Positions 9,000 through 18,292 of a DNA stretch of 64,000 bases are shown in pieces. The notes under the pieces are model-generated. The model did no database searches, was not told the origin of the DNA, and saw nothing but the letters and a program-made list of their open reading frames with translations. Source of the DNA: JADKAV01 sp963704075 (lineage in GTDB: Bacteria; Actinomycetota; Actinomycetes; S36-B12; UBA10799); the NCBI GenBank assembly GCA_963704075.1, contig CAVPGV010000017.1:62001-126000 (forward strand). Direction: 5' to 3'. The number at the start of each line of letters is the position of its first letter. The first letter of the stretch is position 1. A program made the translations under genes and the position numbers.

Positions 9000-10049
9000 G
9001 TGTCTGAGGTACGGGTCGGCGTCATCGGGTACGGCTTGGCCGGACGGCTGTTCCACGCGCCGTTCATCGCCAGCACCCCGGGCATGGCGCTGACCCACGT
9101 GGTCACCCGCGACCCCGGGCGGGCTGCCGCGGCGGTCGCCGACCACCCGGGGGCGCTGGTGCTGAGCTCGTCGGACGAACTGCTCGGGACCGACGTCGAC
9201 GTGGTGGTGGTCGCCAGCCCGAGTCGGTTCCACGCCGAGCACACGCGGCAGGCGCTGGCCGGTGGGCGTCACGTGGTGGTCGACAAGCCGGTCGCAGGTA
9301 ACGCCGAAGAGTTCGAAGCCTTGCTGGAATTCGCGAGCGCCCGTCACCGCCGTTTGACGGTCTTCCATAACCGCCGGTGGGACAGCGACTTCCGCACGCT
9401 GCGGCAGATCGTCGAATCCGGACAGTTGGGCCGGATACATCGCTTCGAGACCCGGATGGATCGCTGGCGTCCTCGCGGCAAAGGTGGCTGGAGGGAGTCG
9501 AGTGACCCGCGCGACCTTGGCGGCCTGCGGTACGACCTCGGACCGCACCTGGTCGATCAGGCGCTGCTGTTGTTCGGCCCGGTGGAATCGGTGCAGGCGC
9601 GCACAGTGTCGTTGCGCTCGGTGGGTAGCGTCGATGACGATGTCGTCGCCACGTTGCAGCACGCCTGCGGCACGTCGACGATGATCAGTGCCTCGCTGCT
9701 GACCGCTATCCCTGGGCCGCGGTTCCGCGTCTCCGGGCTAGATGGGGCCGCACTCCTTCAGCACGCCGACAGCCAGGAGGATCACCTCCGCGCGGGCGAT
9801 CGTCCCGATGAACCCGGGTGGGGGGCTGAACCCGGTCTCTGCGCCGAGGTGGTGCTCGGCGAGGACGCTGAGCGCCACGAGGTCCCCTACCTCGATGGCC
9901 AGTGGCCCGAGTTCTACGCCGCCGTGCGGGACGGCCTGAACGATGACGGGCCACTGCCTGTCACCCCCGAGTCCGCCCTGACCACGATGCGCGTCATCGA
10001 CGCCATCGGCGAGGCCGCCCTGACTGGACAGACAGCAACCCCGCGATGA
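9000..10049 (+). CDS. Gfo/Idh/MocA-family NAD(P)-dependent oxidoreductase
   Basis: 349 residues. The N-terminal Rossmann fold begins at once (VGVIGYGLAGRLFHAPFI), followed by the family motif VDKPVAGNAEEF (the Lys of EKP/DKP is a catalytic residue) and a C-terminal alpha/beta domain (LRYDLGPHLVDQALLLFG). Such enzymes oxidise or reduce sugars or polyols. Its place between xylH and xylA suggests action on xylose or a related pentose/polyol, which is inference. The GTG start at 9000 is 7 bases after the xylH stop. Confidence 0.8.
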   Translation: MSEVRVGVIGYGLAGRLFHAPFIASTPGMALTHVVTRDPGRAAAAVADHPGALVLSSSDELLGTDVDVVVVASPSRFHAEHTRQALAGGRHVVVDKPVAGNAEEFEALLEFASARHRRLTVFHNRRWDSDFRTLRQIVESGQLGRIHRFETRMDRWRPRGKGGWRESSDPRDLGGLRYDLGPHLVDQALLLFGPVESVQARTVSLRSVGSVDDDVVATLQHACGTSTMISASLLTAIPGPRFRVSGLDGAALLQHADSQEDHLRAGDRPDEPGWGAEPGLCAEVVLGEDAERHEVPYLDGQWPEFYAAVRDGLNDDGPLPVTPESALTTMRVIDAIGEAALTGQTATPR

Positions 10050-10062
10050 AAGGCAGCACCCT

Positions 10063-11238
10063 ATGAACGACTACTCGACCATCGAGCTCAAGCCGTCGCC
10101 CGAGGACCACTTCACGTTCGGCCTGTGGACCATCGGCTGGCAGGCCCGCGACCCGTTCGGTGATGCGACTCGCGAACCCATGGACCCGGTGCTCGCCGCC
10201 GAGAAACTCGGTGAGCTCGGAGCCTACGGAGTCACGTTCCACGACGACGACCTCCTCTCGCCCGAACTCACGGGCGACGAGCGGGAAGCGGCGATCAGCC
10301 GTTTCGAGAAGGCACTGGCCGCCGCCGGCCTGCAGGTGCCGATGATGACCACGAACCTGTTCACCCACCCGATCTTCAAGGACGGCGCCTTCACCTCCAA
10401 CTCCCGCGACGTCCGCCGTTACGCGTTGGCGAAGGTGCGCAGGAACGTGGACCTCGCGGCCCGGTTCGGTGCCACCACCTACGTCCTGTGGGGCGGTCGC
10501 GAGGGGTCCGAGACGGACGCGGCCAAGGATGTGCAGGCGGCTCTGGACCGCTACGCCGAGGGCCTCGATGCGGTCTGCGACTACATCGAGTCCCAGGGCT
10601 ACGACATCCGCTTGGCCATTGAGCCGAAGCCCAACGAGCCGCGCGGTGACATCCTGTTGCCGACGATCGGGCACGCGCTGGCGCTGATCGACCGGCTGGA
10701 CCACTCGGAGATGGTGGGCCTCAACCCGGAGGTCGGGCACGAGCAGATGGCCGGATTGAACATGGTCCATGGCGTGGCCCAAGCGCTGTGGTGCGGGAAG
10801 TTGTTCCACATCGATCTCAACGGTCAGCGCGGTCCCAAGTTCGACCAGGACCTCGTCTTCGGCCACGGCGACCTGCTGAACGCGTTCTACCTGGTGGATC
10901 TCCTCGAGACCAGCGGCTACTCCGGCATGCGCCACTTCGACTACAAGCCGGCCCGCACCGAGGACAGCGAGGGTGTGTGGCGCAGCGCGGCGGCCAACAT
11001 GTCGACGTATCTGATGCTCAAGCAGCGCGCGGCCCAGTTCCGAGCCGATCCCGAGGTGCAGGCGGCGATGGAGGCCGCTGGGGTCTTCGCGCTGCAGGAA
11101 CCGACTTTGGCTCCGGGTGAGACTCTGGCCGACCTGCCGGAGATCACCGACGTGGACCCGGCCACGCTCGACCGGGGATACCCGTTCGTCAACATCAACG
11201 AGCTGGCGATCGAGCATCTGATGGGCTTCAGGGGGTGA
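10063..11238 (+). CDS. xylA: Xylose isomerase
   Basis: 391 residues, the usual length of the actinobacterial (class I) enzyme. It converts D-xylose to D-xylulose with two divalent metals. Visible motifs are VTFHDDDLLSP (catalytic His and Asp), the metal/substrate Glu and Lys in AIEPKPNEPRGD, NPEVGHEQMAG, and the metal site HIDLNGQRGPKFDQDL. It lies 13 bases after the oxidoreductase with a GAAAGG-type ribosome site, and its stop overlaps the xylB start. Confidence 0.95.
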   Translation: MNDYSTIELKPSPEDHFTFGLWTIGWQARDPFGDATREPMDPVLAAEKLGELGAYGVTFHDDDLLSPELTGDEREAAISRFEKALAAAGLQVPMMTTNLFTHPIFKDGAFTSNSRDVRRYALAKVRRNVDLAARFGATTYVLWGGREGSETDAAKDVQAALDRYAEGLDAVCDYIESQGYDIRLAIEPKPNEPRGDILLPTIGHALALIDRLDHSEMVGLNPEVGHEQMAGLNMVHGVAQALWCGKLFHIDLNGQRGPKFDQDLVFGHGDLLNAFYLVDLLETSGYSGMRHFDYKPARTEDSEGVWRSAAANMSTYLMLKQRAAQFRADPEVQAAMEAAGVFALQEPTLAPGETLADLPEITDVDPATLDRGYPFVNINELAIEHLMGFRG

Positions 11239-12665
11239 ACGCCCCCCGCCTGGTGGCGGGCATCGATTCGTCGACGCAGTCCGTCAAGGTCAGTATTCGC
11301 GACGCCGCGACCGGTGAAGAGGTGCGGCAGGGGCGGGCGGGGCATCCGCCGGGGACAGCTGTTGATCCTGCCGGGTGGTGGGACGCCCTGATGCTGGCGG
11401 TAGGCGATGCGGGTGGACTCGAGGACGTCTCCGCGATGTCCGTGGGCGCGCAGCAACACGGAATGGTCGCTCTGGACGGTGAGGCCGATCCGGTCTTCCC
11501 CGCGCTGCTGTGGAACGACAACCGCTCATCGGTCGACGCGGCCGCGCTGGTCGCTGAACGAGGCGCCCGCTGGTGGAGCGAACAGACGGGGTCGGTGCCC
11601 GTCGCATCCTTCACCGTCACCAAATTGCGCTGGCTGGCGCGCAACCATCCCGAACTGGCGTCCCTGGTGACCGACGTGATGCTGCCGCACGACTGGCTGA
11701 CCTGGAGGTTGCGCGGCGCCCCTACGGCGGGAGCCACCACCGACCGCGGGGATGCCAGCGGGACGGGCTACTTCTCGCCGTCGCGCAACGAGTACCTCCC
11801 GGACGTGGTCACCGGCATCCTCGGTCGCGATGTGCGGCTGCCGCGGGTGCTCCTTCCCGGCGATTCCCCGGGTGTCACAGCCACTGGACCCGGACTGCCA
11901 GGTGGCATTGTGCTCGGGGCGGGGACCGGCGACAACATGGCGGCGGCGCTGGGGGTCGGGGTCGGGGTCGGCGACGTGATCGTGTCCATCGGTACCTCCG
12001 GCACGGTCTTCGCATCATGCGAGGTGGCCACGGCCGACGACACCGGGATCGTCGCTGGATTCGCGGACGCCCGTGGCGGATTCCTGCCCTTGGTGTGCAC
12101 GCTGAACGCCTCCCGCGTGCTGGATGCCGCGTGTTCGGTGCTGGGCGTGGACTACGCCGGCTTGGACCGCCTCGCCTTATCGGTAGCGGATGCGGATGGG
12201 CTGGTGATGCTTCCGTATCTGGACGGGGAACGCACCCCCAACCTGCCCGATGCCGCCGGATCGCTGCATGGCATGACGCGTGCGAACTCCACGCCCGCTC
12301 ACTTCGCGCGGGCCGCGATGGAGGGCATGCTGTGTGGACTAGCCGCGGGACTGCAGGCGCTGCAGGCGAACGCGGTCGCGTGCGAACGGGTGATCCTGAT
12401 TGGGGGCGGCGCCCAGTCGCCGGCCGTGGCACAGATCGCCTCGTCGGTGTTCGGCGTGCCTGTCGCGGTGCCGCAACCCGGCGAGTACGTGGCCGCCGGT
12501 GCGGCGCGTCAGGCCGCGTGGGCGCTCACCGGCGAGCTTCCCGACTGGGACGCGACGATCGCCCCCGGGACCGGACCTACGCGCATGACACGCGCCGATC
12601 CCCGCCCCGAAGTGTTGCGTGACTATCTGCGGGTGCAGGCGTCGGCCCACCCCGGAAACCGCTGA
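11235..12665 (+). CDS. xylB: Xylulokinase
   Basis: 476 residues of the FGGY carbohydrate kinase family. It phosphorylates D-xylulose to xylulose 5-phosphate for the pentose phosphate pathway. N-terminal ATPase-fold motif GIDSSTQSVKV, substrate segment GAQQHGMVALD, LLWNDNR, and the second-domain phosphate loops GTGDNMAAALG and IGGGAQSPAVAQ are all present. The GTG start overlaps the xylA TGA, indicating translational coupling. It is the last gene of the operon. The stop region carries a short CTGAGG/CCTCAG inverted repeat (12662-12681) shared with the convergent gene. Confidence 0.93.
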   Translation: MNAPRLVAGIDSSTQSVKVSIRDAATGEEVRQGRAGHPPGTAVDPAGWWDALMLAVGDAGGLEDVSAMSVGAQQHGMVALDGEADPVFPALLWNDNRSSVDAAALVAERGARWWSEQTGSVPVASFTVTKLRWLARNHPELASLVTDVMLPHDWLTWRLRGAPTAGATTDRGDASGTGYFSPSRNEYLPDVVTGILGRDVRLPRVLLPGDSPGVTATGPGLPGGIVLGAGTGDNMAAALGVGVGVGDVIVSIGTSGTVFASCEVATADDTGIVAGFADARGGFLPLVCTLNASRVLDAACSVLGVDYAGLDRLALSVADADGLVMLPYLDGERTPNLPDAAGSLHGMTRANSTPAHFARAAMEGMLCGLAAGLQALQANAVACERVILIGGGAQSPAVAQIASSVFGVPVAVPQPGEYVAAGAARQAAWALTGELPDWDATIAPGTGPTRMTRADPRPEVLRDYLRVQASAHPGNR

Positions 12666-12677
12666 GGGACCGGCGCC

Positions 12678-13601
12678 TCAGACCCCGACCCCGGCTGCGC
12701 TCGCCGTCCTGATCCCGGCGGCGTTCATCCACGCGTACACCTCACCGGTGTTGTCGGTGGTTATCGCCCAAGCACCGTCGCGGATGCACTCATCGATCGC
12801 ACGCGGATCATTGGCGGTCCACACCATCCAGAGCAACCCGGCATCGATCACTGTGTGCGGCAGGTCGGGTGGGTAGCTGAACAACGTGTCGAGACCGTCG
12901 AGTCCGCGCTGCTGCGCCTGCGCCACCAGCCACTGGGCGTCGGCATGTTCGTCGAAGCCGTGACGCTCGCTGTCCGGACCCCGTCGGTGCCCTTGAGCCC
13001 AGCCACCGATCTGCCAGCGGGGCACAGTGTCGACGATCCAGAGGACCCGGCTTCTCGACTGGAGCTTGAGTTCGCCGGCTGTGTCGAGGTTCTTGGAGAT
13101 GTATATGACCTGGTCGTCGGGCAGGGTGGTCGCGGCCAGCACGTCCGAGACGACCTGTGGGCCTTCCACCACCTCCACGACCAGGCTCCGGCCTGCAGGC
13201 ACGAGCGCTGCTGCCTGTGAGAGTTGTGGCATCACTTGGTCGCGCCATCGACTGCCCTTCCATGCACCGGCACTGAGGCGGCGCAGATCCGCGTAGTCGC
13301 TGCGGGTCACGTCCAGGCCCGAGCGATCGGTCGTCCGGTCGGTGGTGCGGTCGTGGGTCAGGATCACGACTCCGTCCGCGGTGCGCCAGACGTCGACCTC
13401 CACGGCGTCCGCGCCCTGATCGAAGCCGTAGGTGATGGCCGCGAGCGTGTTCTCGGGCGGGGCCACGGGGTCGTTGTGCTCATGGCCCGAACCCCGGTGA
13501 GCGATGAGGCGCACGACGCCCTCGTGGGGGCTGAGGGCGTCCCGATCCGACCGATGGGCGGCGGACAGCGCTGCGCGCCCTTGGTCTCGTGGTGCGTCCA
13601 C
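12678..13601 (-). CDS. Glycerophosphodiester phosphodiesterase
   Basis: 307 residues of the GDPD family, hydrolysing glycerophosphodiesters to glycerol 3-phosphate and an alcohol. The catalytic His and metal ligands are visible in LIAHRGSG and PPENTLAAI, followed by ADAVEVDVWRTADGVVILTHD and a C-terminal VWTANDPRAIDECIRDGAWAI typical of the family. No signal peptide, so probably cytosolic. The ~30 residues before LIAHRG are not conserved in the family and a later start is possible. Convergent with xylB. Confidence 0.85.
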   Translation of the reverse strand: MDAPRDQGRAALSAAHRSDRDALSPHEGVVRLIAHRGSGHEHNDPVAPPENTLAAITYGFDQGADAVEVDVWRTADGVVILTHDRTTDRTTDRSGLDVTRSDYADLRRLSAGAWKGSRWRDQVMPQLSQAAALVPAGRSLVVEVVEGPQVVSDVLAATTLPDDQVIYISKNLDTAGELKLQSRSRVLWIVDTVPRWQIGGWAQGHRRGPDSERHGFDEHADAQWLVAQAQQRGLDGLDTLFSYPPDLPHTVIDAGLLWMVWTANDPRAIDECIRDGAWAITTDNTGEVYAWMNAAGIRTASAAGVGV

Positions 13602-13649
13602 GTGGGAACCGTATCGGACGCTCCACCCACACGGGCGGGCTCAGCAGTT

Positions 13650-13757
13650 GAGGGCGGTGCTTCCTTGCTCGAGGGCGACGTTGTTGGGCACTTTCGTCGC
13701 CGATACCCCCCAACAACACCGCCCTCGGTCGGGCGACCCCCCAACAACACCGCCCTC
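13650..13757 (-). repeat. ~108 bp intergenic repeat element, copy 1
   Basis: Read on the minus strand this contains, in order, two direct copies of GAGGGCGGTGTTGTTGGGG, a ~20 bp spacer, the inverted form CCCAACAACGTCGCCCTC, and a terminal ACCGCCCTC. The same order and spacing recurs on the plus strand at 15899-16006. It sits just downstream of the dienoyl-CoA reductase stop and may fold into a strong hairpin, so it could also act as terminator. Confidence 0.8.
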
Positions 13758-13780
13758 GCGCGGGCGGGACCCGCGCGAAC

Positions 13781-15802
13781 CTACAACGCCGCCGCCACCT
13801 CGGTGCCCTGCTTGATCGCGCGCTTGGCGTCGAGTTCGGCCGCCACGTCTGCACCACCGATGACCTGCACGGGCACGCCGGCCGCCTCAAGCTCGGCGAG
13901 CAGTACGCGCTGCGGCTCCTGCCCCGTGCACACCACGATCGTCTCGACGTCGAGCACCTGCGGGGCTCCGTCGACGCTCACGTGCAGACCCGCGTCGTCG
14001 ATCCGTTCGTATGTCACGCCGGGCAGCATGCGCACGCCGCGCTTCTTCAGTTCGGTGCGGTGGATCCAGCCTGTCGTTTTGCCGAGTCCGGCGCCGACCT
14101 TCGTCTCTTTGCGCTGGAGCAGGGTCACCTCACGGGCAGCGGGCTCCGGTTTCGGCTCCACGATCCCACCCCGGTTGCTGTGGGTCGCGTCGATGCCCCA
14201 CTGTGCGTAGAAGCGATCAGGCTCGACAGTGGCGCTGGGTCCGGACTGCGTGAGGTACTCCGCGACGTCGAAGCCGATTCCGCCCGCCCCCATGATCGCC
14301 ACGCTCCTGCCCACAGAAACATGGTCGCGCAGGACATCGAGGTAGCTGACCACCTTCGGGTGGTCGATACCCGGGACGTCCGGGATGCGCGGGGTGACAC
14401 CGGTGGCCAGGACGACTTCGTCGAATCCGCTTAGGTCGTCGGCGCCGACCCGGGCTCCAAGCCGGACCTTGACATCGGCATCCATCAGCGCGTTGCGGTA
14501 GTACCGAAGTGTCTCGGTGAACTCCTCCTTGCCGGGGATCTGCGCGGCGAGGTTGAACTGGCCCCCGATCCGATCGTCCGCGTCGAACAGCGTGACGTCG
14601 TGTCCACGTTGGGCTGCGGTGACCGCCGCTGCCAGACCCGCAGGACCGGCCCCCACCACTGCGATCCGTCGGCTGGTCCGCGTCGGCTCGATGACCAGTA
14701 CCGTCTCGTGGCACGCCCTCGGGTTGACCAGACAACTCGTCAGTTTCAGTTGGAAGGTGTGGTCCAGACAGGCCTGGTTACATGCGATACACGTATTGAT
14801 GCGGTCGGCCTTGTCGGCGGCGGCCTTGTTCACGAAATCCGGGTCCGCCAGGAACGGTCGCGCCATCGACACCATGTCCGCCTGCCCGGAGGCGAGTACG
14901 CTCTCAGCGACCTCCGGGGTGTTGATCCGGTTGCTCGTCACCAGCGGAATGCCGACCTTGCCCTTGAGCTGCTCGGTGACCCAGGTGAAGGCGGCGCGCG
15001 GCACGCTGGTCGCGATCGTGGGAATCCGCGCCTCGTGCCAGCCGATACCGCTGTTGAGGATGGTGACGCCCGTCTCCTCGAGCGCCTGGGCCAGTTCGAT
15101 CACCTCGTCCAGGGTCGAGCCGCCCTCGACCAGGTCCAGCATCGACAGCCGGAAGATGATGATGAAGTCGTTGCCCACCCGTTCGCGGACGCGCCGCACG
15201 ATCTCCACGGGGAAACGCATCCGGTTGGCGTAACTCCCGCCCCACTCGTCCGTGCGCTGGTTGGTCCGTTGCGCGATGAACTCATTGATCAGGTAGCCCT
15301 CGGAACCCATGATCTCGACGCCGTCGTAACCGGCCAGTTGGGCCAATCCGGCACACCGCGCGAAATCGTCGATGGTCGTCTCGATGTCCGCGACCGTCAT
15401 CTCGTGAGGGGTGAACGCAGAGATGGGTGCCTGGATCGGGCTCGGCGCCACCAGTTCGGGGTGGTAGGCGTATCGGCCGAAGTGCAGGATCTGCAGTGCG
15501 ATCCGGCCCCCTTCAGCGTGCACTGCGGCAGTCACGACCTTGTGCTGCTCGGCCTCTTCCTCGGTGGTCAGCGCCGCGCCCATCTGCCAGGGCCGCCCTT
15601 GTTCGTTCGGGGCGATGCCGCCGGTGACGATCAGGCCCACCCCGCCACGGGCGCGTTCGGCGTAGAAGGCCGCCATCCGCTCGAAACCGTCCTCAGCCTC
15701 CTCGAGGCCCACATGCATGGATCCCATGAGCACGCGGTTCGGCAAGGTGACGAAGCCGAGGTCGAGGGGTTCCAGCAGATGCGGATAGGGCGTGACGGTC
15801 AT
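13781..15802 (-). CDS. fadH: NADPH-dependent 2,4-dienoyl-CoA reductase-like flavoenzyme
   Basis: 673 residues, the normal length for the FadH/old-yellow-enzyme fusion class. Domain order: FMN-binding TIM barrel (about 1-340; PNRVLMGSMHVG, GYDGVEIMGSEGYLINEF, MARPFLADPDF), a 4Fe-4S site (CIACNQACLDH and a following LTSCLVNPRAC), then FAD/NADPH-binding domains (VVGAGPAGLAAAVTAA; IMGAGGIGFDVAEYL). It reduces 2,4-dienoyl-CoA during degradation of unsaturated fatty acids. The gene is flanked on both sides by the same ~108 bp repeat in inverted orientation. Confidence 0.88.
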   Translation of the reverse strand: MTVTPYPHLLEPLDLGFVTLPNRVLMGSMHVGLEEAEDGFERMAAFYAERARGGVGLIVTGGIAPNEQGRPWQMGAALTTEEEAEQHKVVTAAVHAEGGRIALQILHFGRYAYHPELVAPSPIQAPISAFTPHEMTVADIETTIDDFARCAGLAQLAGYDGVEIMGSEGYLINEFIAQRTNQRTDEWGGSYANRMRFPVEIVRRVRERVGNDFIIIFRLSMLDLVEGGSTLDEVIELAQALEETGVTILNSGIGWHEARIPTIATSVPRAAFTWVTEQLKGKVGIPLVTSNRINTPEVAESVLASGQADMVSMARPFLADPDFVNKAAADKADRINTCIACNQACLDHTFQLKLTSCLVNPRACHETVLVIEPTRTSRRIAVVGAGPAGLAAAVTAAQRGHDVTLFDADDRIGGQFNLAAQIPGKEEFTETLRYYRNALMDADVKVRLGARVGADDLSGFDEVVLATGVTPRIPDVPGIDHPKVVSYLDVLRDHVSVGRSVAIMGAGGIGFDVAEYLTQSGPSATVEPDRFYAQWGIDATHSNRGGIVEPKPEPAAREVTLLQRKETKVGAGLGKTTGWIHRTELKKRGVRMLPGVTYERIDDAGLHVSVDGAPQVLDVETIVVCTGQEPQRVLLAELEAAGVPVQVIGGADVAAELDAKRAIKQGTEVAAAL

Positions 15803-15898
15803 GTCGGGGCCTCCTGGGTTGCGGGGCTTGATTCCGTTTTCAGCCTAGTGACGGCTGCTCGGGGGTAATCCGCGCACCGAACGAATCGGTGCCCGCGT

Positions 15899-16006
15899 GA
15901 GGGCGGTGTTGTTGGGGTCGGGCCTGCGTGAGGGCGGTGTTGTTGGGGGATATTCGCGGCGGAAGTGCCCAACAACGCCGCCCTCGACCACGGGAACGTC
16001 GCCCTC
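15899..16006 (+). repeat. ~108 bp intergenic repeat element, copy 2
   Basis: GAGGGCGGTGTTGTTGGGG occurs at 15899-15917 and 15930-15948, followed by a spacer similar to copy 1 (TATTCGCGGCGGAAGTG here, TATCGGCGACGAAAGTG there). Then come the inverted CCCAACAACGCCGCCCTC at 15968-15985 and a half-site GTCGCCCTC at 15998-16006. The arms can pair into a hairpin. It lies in the divergent gap between the reductase and the Nei/Fpg gene. Confidence 0.8.
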
Positions 16007-16056
16007 GACCTCGACGCCCGGCGCGCCCGCTCGAGGTCATACCTCACGATGGACAC

Positions 16057-16786
16057 ATGCCCGAAGGTGACGCAGTGCGGCGCAGCGCGCTCGCCCTCGA
16101 CGCGGCCCTGCGGGATCGGGTCCTGGTCACCAGCGACTTCCGGGTACCACGATTCGCGACCATCGACCTGACCGGTCAACGGGTCGTGGAAACGGTGGCC
16201 ATCGGCAAACACCTGCTGACGCGCACGGATGCCGGTCTGAGCATCCACAGCCACCGCCGGATGGAGGGCAAATGGGTCACCGGAGCGGCGGATCTTCGGA
16301 CCGGCCCCTTCCACCAGATCCGGGTCGTCCTGCGAACCGACCAGACCGCGGCCATCGGCGTGCGGCTGGCGATGGTCGAGGTGGCTGCGACCAGTCGGGA
16401 GAACCGGTGGATCGGTCACCTCGGTCCGGACATCCTCGGCGACGACTTCGACCCCGGGATGCAACTGCCGTCCGCGAGACCCATCGTGGAAACGCTGCTC
16501 GACCAGACGGTCGTTGCGGGCCTGGGCACGATGTGGGCCGCTGAGGCTGCATTCATCGCGCGGGCATCCCCGTACACGAACGTGAGCGACACCGACCTTG
16601 CGCCGGCGCTTGGCGCAGGTCCGTGAGTCCATGCTCGCCAGCGTGACCGGGCGCCGACCGGCGATGTCGGTCTTCGAGCGCGTCGGCCAGCCGTGCCGGG
16701 TGTGCGGCAGTCCGATCCGCTCGGGCCGGGTCGGCACGCCGCCCCGTGACCGCATCACCTATTGGTGTCCCACCTGTCAGGGGTGA
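16057..16786 (+). CDS. Fpg/Nei-family DNA glycosylase, frameshifted near the zinc finger
   Basis: The start MPEGDAVRR is diagnostic: Pro2 and Glu3 are the catalytic residues of Fpg/Nei glycosylases, which excise oxidised bases and cleave the abasic strand. The body follows (IGKHLLTRTDAG, SIHSHRRMEGKW, LGPDILGDDFD, VAGLGTMWAAEAAF). The frame runs to a premature stop at 16626. From about 16600 the neighbouring frame continues as RRLAQVRESMLASV and ends with the family zinc finger (CRVCGS and CPTC) at 16786. Removing one base in the CGCCGGCG run near 16605-16612 gives DLARRLAQVRESML and restores a ~242-residue protein of normal length. More likely a sequence error than a real mutant. Confidence 0.78.
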
Positions 16787-16810
16787 CGATTCTCACCCCG
16801 GGCGAGGGCC

Positions 16811-16838
16811 TTGGCGCTCTTGTATCCGCACGTACACT
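16811..16838 (+). promoter_or_regulatory. Candidate promoter for the Ser/Thr kinase gene
   Basis: TTGGCG (16811-16816) and TACACT (16833-16838) are separated by 16 bases and each match four of six positions of the housekeeping sigma consensus. A GGGGGTGTCCCCC inverted repeat follows, then the AGGAG ribosome site of the kinase gene. Confidence 0.35.
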
Positions 16839-16867
16839 GGGGGTGTCCCCCGACGCTAGGAGTTGCC

Positions 16868-18289
16868 ATGCTCAACGGCTCGCCAGCCGCGCAACTCACG
16901 GCTGTCGATCCGCGCAAACTCGGCAAATGGGACGTGGAGGCGCGGATCGGTTCCGGTGGTATGGGGGTGGTCTACCGGGCCGTGTGCGGTGATGAGGTCG
17001 CGGCGGTCAAGGTCGTCCGCCCCGGTCTGCTGGACGACCCGCAGGTAGCGGCCCGATTCGAGCGGGAGGCCGAGGTTCTCCGATCGGTCCACGACACCCA
17101 CATCAGCCGATTCCTGGACGAGGACATCGCCGGAACACCGGCGTGGCTGGCCACCGAGTACATCCCCGGGCCGAACCTGCGCGACGCGGTGGCGATCTGG
17201 GGTCCGCTGAGTCCACAACGCTGGTGGGAACTCGCGCGCGGTTTGGCGCAGGCGCTGGCTGTCCTCGAGATCCACGGGATCGCACACCGCGACATCAAAC
17301 CGGCGAACGTGATCATGTCCGAACGCGGACCGGTCCTGATCGATTTCGGCATCGCCCACCCGGAGGACGCGGCATCGCTGACCGCCACCGGGATCGTCAC
17401 CGGCAGCCCCGCGTGGCTGTCGCCGGAGCAGGCCAACCTGGACTCGCTGACCGCAGCCAGTGACGTGTTCTCCCTCGGATCGCTGCTGGCCTTCGCCGCC
17501 ACGGGTCGGCCCCCGTTCGGGCAGGGGGCGACCGTCGCCGTGCTGGTCAACATCCAGCGCAACGATCCGGATCTGGCAGGCATCGATCCGACGCGGGCGG
17601 CCTTGCTGCAACGCCTGCTGGCCAAGGACCCGAGGCAGCGACCGACAGCTCGCGAGATGCTCGACATCGCCCGCCGCCTGTCCGACGAGCGGGTCGCCGA
17701 CAGCACGGTGGATCTGCACGCCCAGAACGTGCACTCGACCCAGCCGATCCAACCGGTCCAGCCGACTGCGCCGCCCGTGGCGCCGGCGCCGGTCTACCAG
17801 GCCCCGGCGCCGTTTCACCAGGCATCGCCGCCGGCGGCGCGGCGCAGCGGGAACGGCTGGCGCAAACCCGTGGTCGTCGTCCTGGCGGCCCTACTGGCGT
17901 TGGTGATCGGTTTCGTCGGGTTCCGCGCACTGGATTCCGGCGGCACGGCGACTGCCCCGGACACCAGCCAGGAGGGGCCCGCGCCGGATGCCGGACAGGC
18001 CCCTGCCTTCCCCGGCTCGAACCAGCTGCGATCGGGGGACTGGTTGTTGAGCCAATACTCGATCACACAGGACAACGGCAAACTCGTGGTCGACGGCACG
18101 GTCGTGAACTCCGGCTCCCAGGCCGCGAGCACCGATCTGACCGTCTACTACTACATCGACGGCGACCCGGTAGCGGTGGCCACCGGCAACACCGGCGAGG
18201 TCGCAGCCGGGGGCAGCACCCAGGTCACCTTGACCAGTGACGACGCCTGGCAGCCGGGTAACCCGGTCCTCGTGGTCGAAGCGCAGTAG
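16868..18289 (+). CDS. Transmembrane Ser/Thr protein kinase (Pkn type)
   Basis: 473 residues. The cytosolic kinase domain spans about 20-280: glycine loop IGSGGMGVVYRA, ATP Lys in VAAVKVV, catalytic loop IAHRDIKPANVIM, DFG in LIDFGIAH, and WLSPEQANLDSLTAASDVFSLG for the activation/APE region. A Pro/Ala/Gln-rich linker leads to one membrane helix (VVVVLAALLALVIGFVGF, about 336-353). The ~110-residue extracellular part (DGTVVNSGSQAASTDLTVYY) looks like a FxLD/DUF4352-type beta-sandwich sensor. ATG 16868 is chosen for its AGGAG site 6 bases upstream. The nearby cell-surface target is unknown. Confidence 0.88.
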   Translation: MLNGSPAAQLTAVDPRKLGKWDVEARIGSGGMGVVYRAVCGDEVAAVKVVRPGLLDDPQVAARFEREAEVLRSVHDTHISRFLDEDIAGTPAWLATEYIPGPNLRDAVAIWGPLSPQRWWELARGLAQALAVLEIHGIAHRDIKPANVIMSERGPVLIDFGIAHPEDAASLTATGIVTGSPAWLSPEQANLDSLTAASDVFSLGSLLAFAATGRPPFGQGATVAVLVNIQRNDPDLAGIDPTRAALLQRLLAKDPRQRPTAREMLDIARRLSDERVADSTVDLHAQNVHSTQPIQPVQPTAPPVAPAPVYQAPAPFHQASPPAARRSGNGWRKPVVVVLAALLALVIGFVGFRALDSGGTATAPDTSQEGPAPDAGQAPAFPGSNQLRSGDWLLSQYSITQDNGKLVVDGTVVNSGSQAASTDLTVYYYIDGDPVAVATGNTGEVAAGGSTQVTLTSDDAWQPGNPVLVVEAQ

Positions 18290-18292
18290 CCC

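Noticed and set aside
13650..16006. CRISPR-like array
   Set aside because: The repeats are few, spaced unevenly, present in both orientations and without unique spacers or cas genes.
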